A stretch of DNA of 64,000 nt from Vigna angularis (GCF_016808095.1 NC_068973.1:3158501-3222500); one strand, 5' to 3'. Counted from the stretch's first letter, positions 1-18,779 are shown. Notes: generated from the letters alone by a model not told the origin. Translations and numbers: made by a program.

Positions 1-2265
1 CAATATGAACTTTGAGGTGTCTCATTTGTAAAAGGAATCGATGTGCGGATAATTTTGCTAACTTTGTGATCGGTAATAGATTGGACTTTACTTAATATAG
101 TATTTTTCCTTCTTTTATTAGTCACGACTTCTTTTATAATAAGTATCAACTCCTAGATTTTTGTGTTTTGTATAAGTTTGGTTATATGTTGTTGAGCATA
201 AGTTTGGTTCGATCTCTATGTTTTCATAATTGTTATTTCTTTTTCTTTGGTGCATATTTTCATGTTATTAGGGTTGAGTTTGGTGTTGGATGAGACCCAC
301 CGTATTTTTTTTTGCATATAATTTTTTTAAAAATTTTAGTATATTTTATATATTTAACTTTCAAAATAATTTCCAAACACCCATGATATGACATATGATT
401 GTTAAAGTTTAAAGTATTACTTTAGATGAAAGGTAAAAGTTTATAATTATACGTATATAAACTTCATATGTGAAAAAAAAAAGTAAACTATATGGTATTT
501 TTAAATTTTCATAAAACAGAAAAATTAATCATCTCATTGAGATTTTGTAGTGGGCTCTAGTTAACCTCCCAATTAAAATGAATTTGTTACAGTTAGTAAA
601 ACTTAATCGCCATTAAATAACGAGTAGTAATTTTTTTCTCTAAGTTATCTAATTTACTAAAAATGTTACATCCAAACTAAGTCATCGAATAGTGTATTAA
701 TAACAACAAAACAAAATATTTAATCATAATTATTTTCAATTAAATAATTTCAAAACGTTAAGAAATTTCTCAAGAGAAATTAGTATCATCAAACAGGATT
801 TTAGTAGGAGAGTCAAACCTAAACTTGTGAGTGTTTTTTCTTTGAAATCCTTGACTATTTATGTTAATTTGATTTGACTCGATATTTAATAATTTAGACT
901 TTAATTCTAGAAAGATAAAACGCGTATGTATGAATATGATTATGATTTTCAGATGAAAAATTTGTTTTGAAAAAATGTTCTACTCGTGTAATGTTGTGAT
1001 TGTGAATGCATGAGCATGCAAGTGCGAAAAGAATAATGAAAATACATAGATTCTCTTGAAATGCATCAACATCAAAACCAAAAACTCAACCTCTTTTAAA
1101 TGTAAATTCTATAACGTGTTATCATTAATTGTATTGCTAAATTTCGTAAATGTTTCTTCATTTTCTTTTCCAACGTTGCTCTCATCAAAGAAATGACATC
1201 TCTCATGGTGTCGTTTCTTACGTAGTTGCAAACGTTGGTACATTGTATCTTCACTTTTTATCATGAGTTTTATATGTTTATTATTTGGAATAATTTGTTG
1301 GAGATTGTATAGAAAGAAAATGCAAGAAGTATTACAAGAAATACAAAATATACTTAAAGTAAATTATGTTAAATATAAAATGATTGAAACAAATCAACTA
1401 TAAAAAGGTAAAAGAAAAAAAATGAAGTGTCTAAAAGTAAATTATTAAAGAAAATAGATTATAGAATATTGAAAAAAAGAAAATAAATTGTAAAAACCTA
1501 AATTGAAATGGTTAAAATATTGTAATAAATTGATTTTTTGGAATGTTTCTGTGAGTTGGAATTTTAATTGTGTTCACAAGTTTCAAACTTTATTATAAGA
1601 TATTAAATCTAATATTTCGAGTATAAATAATTCTTATGCATGAATTTTATTGATCTTCAGTGTTGATTATTTACTCTTCTATCTTCTCCCTTTAATAACA
1701 TCTTGAACTTGATTATTTAAAATTTATAGCATCTAAATTTGAGGACATTGAAATACTGCAAGTGTTACGGAGGAACATTATTTCAATAAATCAAAAGAAT
1801 CTATGAGGTTACAAACGTACTCTAATATTTATCTTTTGATTAAAATGAAAGAAGATAAATACTATTTCTTAAATTAATCCAACTTCTTATTGAATTTTTT
1901 ATTTAGTTCAATTTTTCAATCTCGTGACATAGAAATGGAATATTTTTTTATCAACAATAACTTATATATTATGTACAAAATATTTTAATTTTACGTACAA
2001 AAAATATCAATAAAGTGAAATATAAAAATTTTAAATACTAGAAATGAAATATTCATAATTTTTAAAACTAATTCAATTTAAAACAAACAATTTTTTTCTT
2101 AGCAGGAAATCATATGTTATTCTTTTATGGACATTTAAGCAAAATCATTTTTTTTCAATTTTTAATGATAAAATCATTCTTTATTATAATCAGTACAAGG
2201 TTTATCATTAAGAATGAAAATTTTTCTTCCACGTTATGACATTTCAATTCAAATTTTCATCAATT
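1..2265. other. AT-rich intergenic DNA
   Basis: No supportable gene. The stretch is strongly AT-rich with stops in all frames and no ORF of gene-like composition. I see no clear terminal repeats or RNA gene. Confidence 0.6.
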
Positions 2266-2790
2266 CACTACAAAAAAATTATTAAATAACAATTAATTTA
2301 GAAACAAAAAATAAATAAAAAATAACTAGTCATTATATTGACTAAATTAAACACTATTTGGTAAATTAAAGATTATTCATATATAAAATAATCTCTATTA
2401 TTAATAATATATTATAATTAGTTAGCGAATCAAATTCTAAATTAATATCAAACATTAGCCATCAAAATCTTATCTATTTACTATTGTTATTTATTATTAA
2501 TAACAGAAATTATTTTAGATATTAATAACTTATAGTTTGTAAAAAATGTCTAAATTAATGTAATGACTAATTATTATTTTGTCTCTAAATTAGTTGTTAT
2601 TTAAAATCTAATAGTAGTAAGTAATTAAAAGTTAGGAAATAATGTTGAAGATTAATTAATTTATTATTAATTATAGAAACTATTTTAGATATTAATAACT
2701 TTTAATTTATAAAATAATGTCTAAGTCAATAATGACTAAGTATTTTTAGTCTCTAAATTAATTATTATTTAATGAATTTCTAATAGTAAT
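2266..2790. mobile_element. MITE / CACTA-like small element with internal duplication
   Basis: The left end reads CACTACAAAAAAATTATT and continues into AACAATTAATTTAGA. The inverted complement of this end is found at about 2743-2790, and a second inverted copy at about 2571-2618. The internal right-hand part (about 2490-2620) is repeated in tandem at about 2661-2790, so the element seems to have gained an extra right end by duplication. CACTACAAAA is the usual terminus of plant CACTA elements and derived MITEs. There is no coding capacity, and no clean target-site duplication was found. Confidence 0.5.
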
Positions 2791-3184
2791 TATAATTTCC
2801 ATTTCAACATTCTTTTATTATTAAGTATATTCTATATATATTTTAAATGACTTTAAGCTAGAATAAGGAAAAATAGCTCTATACGTTTTAACTTTGACCG
2901 ATTTACAGGCTTAATCTAAATTTTCTTAATAAAATTATACACAGATGATGGTGTTCTTTTAATAATAATTGCTTCATATTTATAACGAAAAAAATATCAA
3001 GTCTAAGGAGCTCTGAATACAATTAAAAAATTGCTTTCAAAACCTTTACCATTAAGTTTCATTAGACTTTATGAGAAGTTATTTAATGGCCTTTCAAACG
3101 AGTCTATAAAAGTTAGTTTTTCTTTTTTAATTAAAAAGGATTTTATTAATTAATAAATAATTTTAAGTGTTCTTACTAACAATC
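2791..3184. other. AT-rich intergenic DNA
   Basis: Short AT-rich spacer between the small element and the LTR that follows. No gene or structured signal seen. Confidence 0.5.
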
Positions 3185-5446
3185 TGTCAGAACCCTTAAA
3201 TTCTGTAAAGAAAGTGGAAGCCAGGGGAAGAGTGAGAATTTAGAAATTCAGAAAGTGGAAGACAGGTGTAAGCAGCAGAGTGGACCGATCGATTTTGACG
3301 GTAATATTTAAGTAAAAGTTTTAAATCCGGTGCCACTTTCTGCATGCATTTTCTTCCCCAACTTTCTGAACTCTCATTTTCTTCTCCTTCTCTCTAACTT
3401 CTCTCTAAACTATCATCTTTTCCTCCATTGATTCTCACGTTTCCTTCAGCCGATCATTAATTAGATTGTTTGAAGTTGGCTGGTGGCAAAGGTTCTCTTT
3501 TCAATCGGTCAAGTGGTGGTTTGAGCTGGTAGGTCTTTCTACTTCTAAGAAAGTTTAGTTTAGAACACATGCAAACTTAGTTTCTGTTTGCATGTGTTTA
3601 TTTTCTTCTTCTAAGATTCTGATCACGTTTCTGGCTTTGTGATTGGTCTGTTTTCTTCAAAACAATGAATCTTAGCTTTTGAGAGTTTTGGTGTTGGACA
3701 AATTTCTGTGCGGTGAATATTTCTTCTGTTAAGAGGTAAGGGAAGCTATTTAATTTAATTGTGTGTGTGATGATTCTGTGTATGTATGGAATGAATTGAT
3801 TTGATGATTTATATATGACGGTAGGAAATGTATGTTTCTGGGTTTTGGTGGTTCTGTTTGAGTCTATAAGAGTTATGCAGAAAAACTGTGTGTTCGGTCT
3901 CGACCGTTCGGTCATGGTCAGTTAATAATTTATCAATAGAGTTAGCATTTTAGCCTTACCAGTGCATGACTGCTCGATTTTTAGGTGAGTGATTGGTATC
4001 TTAAGCGTTTATGATTATGTATTAATGATTAGTCTTACCGGATTGGGTACTCTTGTTAGTGATAGTTCCTATATTAGTGTTATATCTCGTCCTTGTACTA
4101 GGCTTAAAATACGTAGGTTCATAATCAGATACAAGTTTTTGTGTACAATTCAATCGTAATGTTTTAATGTTCGGTTTCCTTAAAAGTATTAGGTTTGAGG
4201 AATAGTTTGTAGAAGTAATCCTAAGTGTTCGGATTAAGTTGTAATTATTCATCGTAGGTTATACCGTTTAGTTTCGTGGTAGTATCTTAGTTGGTTCTAG
4301 TAGTCAGATATTTCTCATTCTTACTTAGTGAAATACCGTTCGGTCTTGTTTTGTGGATAGTTGAATATCGTTCGGTCCTGATTTGTGAATAGCTAAATAC
4401 CGTTCGGTCTTACACCAAGGGTTCAGTTAAATAATAAGTGTTCGGTATAAGCTCTAGTGTTCGGTTTTTTAATAGTTAGTGAGTTTCCGTTTGGTCGTAT
4501 TCAGGGGTTGTATTGTTATCGTTCGGTCTCCTTCTATGAATGATTATTTTATATTTAAATAATATTTTCGAAGTGTGACTCTGATTATTTGAGATAATTA
4601 TATGGAAGTAAGGTATTTGTTTCATGTAATGTGAAAGAGAATTCCAAGGAGGAATGTCTCATTGAAATGTGTATTGATGTAGTAAAGTATGAAAATTCAC
4701 GGAGTTCATCCTGATATTCTGATGATTACTAATTCTCAAGTAGAGATGGGTAATGCATTGTGTGAGAATGACAGGAGGTCCTAGCTCATAGGTTCTTGGG
4801 TGAGTTATAACGGACTAACCTCGGGTGGAAGCTGATGGTTTTCCAATTACTACACCACCCGAGTGCATGAACGACCTCAAGCTACATATTCATACAATCC
4901 GGATGGTCAAATCAGGTGTTCGGTTTGTGCATGTATTATAGGGTTAAATTTGTATATGTCTATTTGCTTTGATTTTGGTATGCTATAGTGTTCGGCTTTG
5001 TATGGTTTGTAATTGAATGAATTGTATGTATGCATGTCCAATTAAATTGTAGTAGCTTACCCTTATTTCCTGTTTTGTCCATGTTATCGTTCGGTTTTCT
5101 CTTGCAATGATCATCCTTTTTGGATGTGAGCAGAAGGGGAAGAGTTTACACTGGAACAGGAGCTGGGCGGCGAGACTCCTGCTAAATAGGTCATGATTGT
5201 TCGGTCATAATAGTGTGGATAATTTTGGGTGAACCGTTCGGTCACTAGTTTCGTTCTGAAAATATAATCGTTCGATTATTTGTGTAGTTTTTGGAGTAGT
5301 ATAGGAAGCTTTTGTAAAGTTTTAAAATTTTATGGTTATTTTGTAATAACTGTAAGTTTAACTTTATTAATAGAGTAACTGTTCTATCATATTATTATTT
5401 GTTGACATCTGTATATAGTTTTAAGCTATATTTTTGGGATGTTACC
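3185..5446 (+). mobile_element. probable solo LTR, retrotransposon, with many TTCGGT motifs
   Basis: The left end is TGTCAGAACCCTTAAATTC and the right end TTTTTGGGATGTTACC. The right end matches that of the solo LTR at 17175-19348 (TTTTTGGGACGTTACA), and a shared stretch around 4700-4810 (CTCAAGTAGAGA, AGGAGGTCCT, GACTAACC) confirms the family link. Flanking five-base sequences are CAATC (3180-3184) and CTATC (5447-5451), one mismatch, so the duplication is plausible but imperfect. There is no coding region. The hexamer TTCGGT occurs 13 times between 3893 and 5242. The borders are less certain than for the other solo LTRs because the last base is C, not A. Confidence 0.55.
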
Positions 5447-8400
5447 CTATCTACTAATCTTTATTTAAGATAAGTATCGAGTATATAATGTTTTAATATA
5501 CAGTGTTTTCCGGACTATAAAATAAAAGTTCTTTAAAATAAAAAAATAAAAAACAATTTCAGAGATATGTAATAATAAATCTTTTTGCTAGAGTTAAGTT
5601 TTCCTTGGAAATTGCACAAAAGAAAATATATTTTTTAATGAAAGCACGTTCTCAAATAAAATTATAAATAAATGCATACAATGAAATTATTGTGATTCTA
5701 CACCTCAAACTTAATATTCAACAAAATTGTTATTACTCAACATAATTTTTTTTTAAAAAAATATAAAAACTTTTATAATTTTTTTAAACAAAACTACAGT
5801 TTCTCTCCTCCATTTTTCTTTACAAACACCTATATAAGTTTTTTATACATTACAAAAAAATTATTGATTGTAATAAAACTGTCCATTCAAATATTTATTT
5901 TTTAATGCTTTTTCTTTTTTCTTTTCTATGTCATTCAATGCGAAACTTTATTTAATAATAACAAGTTTTGGAAATGATTACAAAAAATATTTTCACTTCA
6001 TGTGTTTTAAAAGATAAACTTTTACAAAACACTTGTAATTAGAAGAATGAATCTCATATCATATGTATATATTATTTGTTGTTTCCTTTCATTCTAATTA
6101 ATTCAAAAATATTTAACACCAGAATGACTTTAGATAAGACGGAAAAATCATAATTATTATAATATTGTTAACTGTACCAAATTATAAAGTAATAAAATGA
6201 AAAATTTAGATATCATTTTTTCAAGAAACTAATGATCGAGTGAAATTATGATTCTCTGTTGATTTAAGCAAATAACTTTGAAATAATGAAACTATTGGTT
6301 TTTTTTTTTTTTGCATAAAATAAATCTAATTCATAAAAACAATTAAATTGATTAAATGAAATCCATGGTAAAGAGTTCATTTGATGTTGAAATTCATGTT
6401 CTCATTTACGTTAAAAAAATCAAACAATATGTCGATAATTTTTACTCTAACATTCACACGACAAGTTAACAAGTCTTAATGTTCTGGTGACAAGTTTAAA
6501 GTTATTAATAAAAATCTTAATGTCTTAGATCTTTTTATTAAAAAATTTCATTAAGTTTGGATGTTTAGAATGATCAATAACTAAATCTTGATGTTATCTC
6601 CATGTTTAGAGTTAAATCTATTTGTTGTTCTATCATAGTTTAGGTTTGAACATCATGTCCAATAATTAGATATCTATAAATATGCAATCAATTAATTATC
6701 ATATAATTAAAATTAAAAATAGAAAATATTGAAAAACATAAATCACAAAAAGTTAAAGATACATTAAATCAAATCTCATGAATATGTGAGTTAGTTACTC
6801 TTGTACATTATATATACTAAAAAAGAATAACGATGAATGCCTCAAAAATGTGTCTCTATGGTTTCTCTTTTAGGATTAGTCCCTTATTTTTCAAAAGTGA
6901 GTTAATTTTTAAATATGTGAAAACTTTTTTATAAACTTTTAAAATGGACAATTCATTCATAAATTTTCTACTCGAATTTGTAATTGAAATTACCAATTCT
7001 ATTAATACTTTAATTATGTTAATAACTCTCCTAAATCTATTCAGATTTCTATTTATATGTACAATATTTCATAAATAAAAACAACACATTTATCTTTTCA
7101 AAATATCTAAATAAAACCTTAATTATCTAGAAGATAATAAATAAAATACTAATAAAAATAAATAAACATAATAACGCTAATTATCAACATGTCTAACTGT
7201 AGACCATGAATTCCTCGTCATGATTTAGATTGTCGTGAGTAATAAATAATTGTAAATATATAATAAAACTATTACTTAAAAAACATGACTATATGTAATA
7301 TTTTTATAGCCAATTCGATACCATGTGTAAAATATGGTCTTTATTTATACATTTAGCCCACCTTCATTTAATAATAAGATTGTTTTAAGACATGAAATAA
7401 AATAAACATGTTTTATTAATATAGTGAGAATAAAATATAATAAAAAAATTGAATTTATTAATTAAAATGTTTTTGATATATAATGGCACATAATTCAAAT
7501 AGTCTTCTCTTCTTACACTATCTCAAGATAAAAAAAAAATACATCTTACTAAATTAAAATTATTATAAACTAAATCAACAAACACAAACAACACCAATTG
7601 ATATACAAACTCCAACAAATAGCATCATTATTTGATATATATATGATCTTCACATACAAACTTCAACAAATAAAATAAAATTTGTCAGTTCAATAAAATA
7701 GAGAATCATGTTATCAATTCACTAGATATCATAGTCTAGTGTTAGTGTATAGGTAAAGTTGCTATTATTACTACCATATTTTGAATTAGGAGATATCCAT
7801 CATCGTTTTAATGTGATATAGTAATTTTTAAACTTTCATCCTTTCTTGTTTCTTAATTCAAAAAAATATTTTGTTTCTCAATTCAAAAAATTCTTTAGTG
7901 ATATGGAAACAATTTTATCTACTTTATAGTATCAAAATGTTATGACCTAGAGTCTTTTAGGTGATTTTTTTCTTATCTATACCATAATATTTATATTAAG
8001 TTGGATTATTCTTAAATTGACTTTTATTTAGATAAATTTATTCATTTGCATCTCACAATAATAAATTTTGGATAAAAATAACAACTAAGATTAAGAAGAG
8101 AAAAGACATTTAAAAAAATTATAAATTAGAAAAGTCGAGATTGATAAAAATAACATTGTTTTTTTTAAATAAACTTTTTTCAAATCTCAACCTCTAATAT
8201 CCAAAACATATTACTGAAATTGCAAACATTTCTTTTATTAGAAATAACTAAAATCTCAACACACACATAAAAATAACAAATCTTAATTTAACAATGAAAT
8301 ACACTCACATGATTTCTTTTCCAATTTTCCAACTATAATGTGCACCATTCATTGTTATAAAGTGTTTATTCATTCATTTTTTATGTTTTCTTTCATTGTG

Positions 8401-11400
8401 TTTTTATTATTTTTAAGAAAAGGAACACACAAATTTTACAGCTACAACATTTAATGCTATGCAAAGAGACATGAATGTTTCTTTACAAACCAAAGAGAAT
8501 GTTCATGAATTGTCTTTTAAAAATAGCATAATGATAATTAGTAGAAATTTCCTTAATTATCATCTTAAACTTAAACATGTAAAAGATAATTTATTTTTTT
8601 TCTTTTAAAGTTAATAAATAGAAAGAAACAAATATCAAGTACACATCTTCCAATGACAGCATTTGCCTTTGCCCCGGGTAATCCTATCATCACTCTTTAG
8701 CCGTTTCTTGTTCATTATTCATCAATTCAATAGGCAAAAGCTAAGTCACAGTGTGGTCCAACCTCACTTACGATTCAAAAATAAAATCATATTATTTATC
8801 TTTTAATAAAATATTATATATATAAAATAATTATTAGATACATAAATTATCATGACAAAGAAATTGTTTTATCAAAAGTATTATATTATAAAAATAAAAT
8901 ACACTTGTGAGTTTGTTTAAATATTAGGTAAGATCCTAAGAAAATGTAACTTCAATCAGGAAAAATTATCAGAGATTTTTTTGAAACAAATTCAGAAGCA
9001 ATAAGTGAGACATGAGAGGGAATAAATAATTAACTCCCTAAAGTCAAGTAACATTAATACTGAAACAGTGTTTATCTTAACCAAAATCATATTAATGGAT
9101 GGGGTTTATGTCAACTAATCAGTTTGCTACTCCAATAACTTAAAGTTAATGACAATTTATTGCATTTAACTAAAAGGCCCCCCATTTTCCATCAAATTAC
9201 ACTCAGAACTATTCCATCACATGTTGGGAATTTTATCATTGAAAATGGGACCACTTTGTGGAATTTTGGCTCCTATTTTTTAGACTCTGTTGTCATCTTA
9301 AATTTTAGGGTTTGTTTCAGTGGATTAAGATTTTTATTTTTAAAAATGAATACTTTTTTTAGTTTTCTTACTTTAATTTTTTCTTCAAAACTTCACAAAA
9401 AATATTGTTTTATATTAAAGTTTAATAGTTTGTGATGAGTTTTAAATACAAAATGATTTTAAATGGGTAGTCTTAGGATGTTTAGTAGTGATTTTTTTAG
9501 AGGGCTTTATAAGATTTGAGATGCACATATTTGAAGCAGAAAAAAAAAAGAGTACTTTTATATGAATTTTGATATATTGATTGACAAGTTTTCAGTAAAG
9601 AATTTGATTATTTATTTTAGCTATATTTTAATATTTCATTCGTTTCAATATAATATTTGTTTATGATTTTTTTAAAAATTAAGATAAAATTTTAATTATT
9701 TTATTTTTAAGATAATTTTAATTTATTCTCTATTTAAAGTTCAGATACTTTTTAATATAAAATGAAATATATATTTAAATAAAATATATCATCGTAATTA
9801 AAATTTTAAAAGTAAAGATAAAAATATTTTTTTATTTAAAAACGACAATTATAAAGGTGAAAAAAATATAACGATAAGAATATCAGGTACAATGATTATA
9901 ATTTCGTAACTTACTTTTAACATATTATTTAACATCTATTGACTGAAAATCATACACTATTGTGAGTTTCAACTGAAAATCATAAACTCTTGTGAGTTTC
10001 ATTCATTTAATGATTTATTTTTAATTATTAGTTAATAATTCAAAGTGTGTTAAAAGATAAGAGTGCGTTACCAATACTTTCCCAAAGACTAAAATGCACT
10101 TTTAGTTTCTCTTTTTTATTGTTTGGTTTTAAAATCTAGTTTATATTAAGTTCAAAAGTTTCATTTTAATTTCTTGAAGTTTTTAAATATACTTAGTTTG
10201 CTTTTTGTTAGGTTATTACATTAACTTGATTATTCTTGGTTAGATGAAACAACATACAAAACATACCATATAAATCACCCTTTCTCATGTCAACAAAATT
10301 AACAATATTATAATGACAAGGCTAATAAATTAGTTTAATGAAAAACAAACATTTTACAGTATATCAAAGTTGAAAAGTTAGTAAAAATTTAAGAGAGCAA
10401 AACTAAATAATAAATAAACAAATGAAATACTAAAAGTGTACATTTAGTATTATATAATTCCAATCAATCTTTTAAGTTATGCAAAGTATTATTTAAAACT
10501 TATGTATAATAATTTCAACATAATAAAATGACTTTAAATATATTTTCCAATTATTAAAATAATAACAATAAAAAATAATAATCTCATCATATTTTATTAA
10601 TGCTGAATGATAAGAAAAAAATATTGTGGTATATAATTAAATAATCAAATTAAAAATGGAAATATAATTAATGTAAATATTAAAGAGTAAGGCTACAGTG
10701 TTATTTCCATATCTATTTCTGTTTCTTTTTGTATGTACAAACCATAAATATCAAAGATTAACCCTTGATTTATTTAACTTTACATATATTTCAACTTATT
10801 CTTAATTATTTAGAAATGAAAACTGTGATATCAAAAACTAATATATTCTGCCCTAGCCATAAATAGTATTATTAAGGCTGTATGTTTCTATTCTTTATTA
10901 CTTTCAGTTTAGCTTTTGGTGACAAGTTTTGTTGAAGCAGTGTAAAGAGCAATGATGTCTAATTATTATAATTTTTACTCAGTCTTTAGTAGCTACTGGA
11001 ACTGAAAATGCAAAACAGAAAGTTGTTTTTTAACATTTAAAAATGCAATTTTTTTAATATTTCAAGATAGCCCGGAATGAAATATTACAGGAGAAGCTTA
11101 TAAAGACGTGATTAGAATAATATGAACGGAAAAGGAAGAAGATTGAGAGTTGGGTTATGGAAGCAAAGCATCTGACCAGACAGAGAAGTATCATAGGAAA
11201 GTGTTGAGAAAGATAGGACCTGGTGACTGACTCAAACAGGATTGGAATTAAAAAAATGGAAAAGTCAAACATTTTATGTAATTAAGAAAGTTTTGGTTTC
11301 CTCAAAGGAGTCAGAATTCTAACGCATGCTTTTACTCCTATTGCCCCCATTTTATTGTTGCTTTTAATGCCCAAGTCCTCCTTAGTACTACCAATATTAC

Positions 11401-11595
11401 TCTCCATGCACCATTTCTTTCTTTCTTTATTTTAAAACAAAAGTGTTGCAAACAATAACTGATACAACAAAATTCAATACCAAGACCAAACCCCAATAAT
11501 AAAAGTGTTGATATCACCTCTTTCACAACCCCCTAATAACTTTCCCAATATTTGACCCCTTCTCTATCTCTTTCTCTTTCCCTTCTTTCTCTGCC
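5447..11595. other. AT-rich intergenic DNA upstream of the HD-Zip gene
   Basis: About 6 kb of AT-rich sequence with many homopolymer runs and no supportable gene. The last few hundred bases before 11596 must hold the promoter and 5' UTR of the HD-Zip gene. They are pyrimidine-rich just before the ATG (CTCTATCTCTTTCTC), as is common in plant leaders. I could not pick a TATA box with confidence. Confidence 0.5.
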
Positions 11596-12689
11596 ATGGA
11601 AGATGATGAGGCATGCATCACCAGTCTTAGCCTTGGACTAGGAATGGGGAGCCATGTCACCAAGAAGGAGAAGCAGAAACTCCCTTCTTTGGACCTAACG
11701 TTTCAGATTTGTCCAAAGGGGGAGCAGACCATTCACGTGGATAAACAACGACAACAACATCTTCTTCATGATGATAAGGCAAAAGGGTTGTTATGTTTGA
11801 AGCACCCCACGGAAAATAACAGCCCTGATAGCAGCAACAACAGCAGTAACGGCAGCAGAAAGAAACTGAAGCTTACCAAGGACCAGTCAGCCACCCTTGA
11901 GGATATTTTCAAGCTGCATAGCACTCTTAATCCCGTATTCATTTCTCTCCCTTTCACCAAACAATTTTTTTAGCAGTATTCTTTCTGGTTTTTCTTTTTA
12001 TTTCATGGAAGCTAATTAAACTGCATGTTGAATTATCGCACAATAGATTGTGTTGTTGGTTTTTATTAGAATCTTTCAGAGGAGATGATTAATCAAAGGG
12101 GAATTATTTATGGGTTGGTTTTGGCTTCACATGCAGGCACAGAAGCAGGCACTTGCTGATCAATTGAATTTAAAGCATAGACAGGTTGAAGTTTGGTTTC
12201 AGAACAGAAGAGCAAGGTATGGTGTATAGATCATATATGGCTTTTATGAACCTTAAAAATGAGTTTCAATCTCTGGAGTTTTGGTTTTATCTCATTGTAG
12301 CCTTAACATTTCTCTCTTCTCTGTCAAGTTTACCATGGGATTTTTTTAAACCTTTTCTTGTTGACTTGACTGTGTATTAAACTGTGTTTTATTGACTTTT
12401 CAGGACCAAGTTGAAGCAAACAGAGGTGGATTGCGAGTTCCTGAAGAAATGTTGTGAGAAACTAACGGATGAGAATCTGAGACTGAAGAAGGAATTGCAA
12501 GAGCTGCGTGCACAAAAGATTGGACCAAAACCATTGTACATTCAACTGTCGAAGGCCACAACCTTGAGCATTTGTTCATCGTGCGAGAAAGAATTGAAGC
12601 CTAATGAAGGGAAGAAAGGAGGCATTTCCGATGTGGTCCGAAACAGCAGCCAAAAATTGCAGAACAGCGTAGGGGTAAAGGGCATTTAG
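11596..12689 (+). CDS. HD-Zip class II homeodomain-leucine zipper transcription factor (HAT22/HAT9-like)
   Basis: Nuclear DNA-binding protein. Family members bind pseudopalindromic AATNATT-type sites as dimers and usually repress transcription, often in shade or auxin responses. Three exons are inferred: 11596-11934, 12137-12216 and 12404-12689, with GT/AG borders; they total 705 nt, giving 234 aa. An EAR-type repression motif LSLGLG is at residues 11-16. The homeodomain spans about 87-143, with the recognition-helix core WFQNRRAR at 133-140 encoded across the second intron. The leucine zipper follows directly from about 144 ([18 protein letters not shown]). Class II proteins carry a CPSCE motif after the zipper; here it reads CSSCE at 197-201. 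The protein is short for the class, with a brief C-terminal tail. The homeodomain wording FKLHSTLNP and KQALA points to the HAT22/HAT9 branch (from memory of the family, not a search). Confidence 0.93.
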
Positions 12690-17174
<4,485 letters not shown>

Positions 17175-17654
17175 TGTAAGATCCATAAAAAAATATTTAC
17201 CTTAATAGTAATAAATTTCTTTGTGAATGGAAAATATAATAAGTTTATAAAATGTGGAAAGATTAATAAGAAATTTTGGTAGCTTAATTTGTAAGACTCA
17301 TGAAAAATATTTATAATAGTAAATTTTAGCATTTTATTAGTAATAATAATTTTAATGGATAGAAAAATGTAAATTTTGGATATAAAATTATAGAAATTTT
17401 AGAAGGAGAGGTTCAAATTTTTGGTAACTTATTTAGTAAATTTTTTTAAATTGAATAGTAAAAAGTGAATAGTAAATAGTAAAAAGTGAATAGTAAAAAT
17501 AAATTTTCAGCATGAGGATTTCTTAGCATGGAAGAAAGTAGTAGGTAGAAACTAGGATCAGATTTGGTGAGTAAATGGTTAAAATATTATTTTTTAAATA
17601 ATATTAAAATAATAAATAATATTAAAATATTAATGAATAGTAAATTTTTTTACC

Positions 17655-17662
17655 TATAAATA
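17655..17662 (+). promoter_or_regulatory. TATA box of the solo LTR
   Basis: TATAAATA in the context ACCTATAAATAGCC, about 480 bp into the LTR. It defines the likely U3/R boundary just downstream and supports plus orientation. Confidence 0.65.
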
Positions 17663-18232
17663 GCCATGGGAGGGAAGGGTATTTTGCACCAAGAAAAGAG
17701 GAATCAAGTGAGAGCTTGAGAAATAGAGAAGAAAGAGCTAGGGAGAAATTTTTAGTTGCAAGAAGAGTAGAGGTTCTGAAGGGTTTCGGGGAAATAAATT
17801 CAGATCAAGAGGAATCTGGAATAGAGGTAGGGGAGTTAACTTATCTAAGCTTTTATATTATGATTTAGTACTGTTTTATTACTATTCATGTCTTGAAATT
17901 ATGTATGAATATTGTTAATGCTTACTGTATGTTTATCTATATTGATATTCGGTGTAAATATTATATACTGTTGTTTTGAATCTGTTGATAAGAAATTTGT
18001 TAAAAACTAGTTGAGGAACACTTTGGCTAAGGAAAGACTTGGTACTTAAGTTGTCCATTGTGACGCACCTCTCTTTCCTGGAAGTCTACTCGACAGGTTT
18101 TTAACTTAAATCTTGTGTACAGATTATGTACTGTTAAATTATCATGTAATATATCTTGTTGGAATATATTCAGTTTGTATGATTTCTGAAATGATTGAAG
18201 TTTATTTGATTTGAATTTATGCATCTGAACAT

Positions 18233-18434
18233 GTATGAGTATTATGGGGAAATGTCGTAAGGGTATAATATGAGTCGAGGAATGTGAGTATGGTATGAGT
18301 CTCGCGGAGAGATTCTGTAATGTCATGGTATGTGTATGAGGATTATGGGTAGATTTCGTAATGGTATAATATGAGTTAAGGAATGTGAGCATTGTATGAG
18401 TTTCGTGGAGAGATTCTGTAATGACATGGTATGT
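18233..18434 (+). repeat. tandem repeat, two units of about 101 bp, inside solo LTR
   Basis: Two adjacent diverged copies start GTATGAG at 18233 and 18334. Each contains GGTATAATATGAGT and GAGAGATTCTGTAATG. Confidence 0.85.
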
Positions 18435-18540
18435 GCGTATATGTTGATGTTGAGGGTCATGAAGTTGGAGGTTATCCTGATACTCTAATAATCATTCAGT
18501 CTCAAGTAGAGAATGATGAATTATGTGGTGAGAGGGGCAG

Positions 18541-18726
18541 GAGGTCCTGGTCTATGTGCCGGTTTAGGACATAGTGATGGGACTAACCTTGTGAATGGTA
18601 TGGAGGGCGGAATGTCCTGGTCTATGTGTCGGTTTAGGACATAGTGAGGGGACTAACCTTATGAATGGTATGGAGGGCAGAATGTCCTGGTCTATGTGCC
18701 GGTTTTGGACATAGTGAGGGGACTAA
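18541..18726 (+). repeat. tandem repeat, nearly three units of 70 bp, inside solo LTR
   Basis: The phrase GTCCTGGTCTATGTG recurs at 18544, 18614 and 18684. Each unit holds GGACATAGTG, then GGGACTAA. Confidence 0.9.
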
Positions 18727-18779
18727 GAATGACATCACAAGTGAAAAACCTTCCGTTGTATCGCTCATCAACATATCGT

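Noticed and set aside
3598..3915. 105-aa minus-strand open frame
   Set aside because: Lies within the solo LTR leader region, lacks any domain, and overlaps the TTCGGT motif zone.
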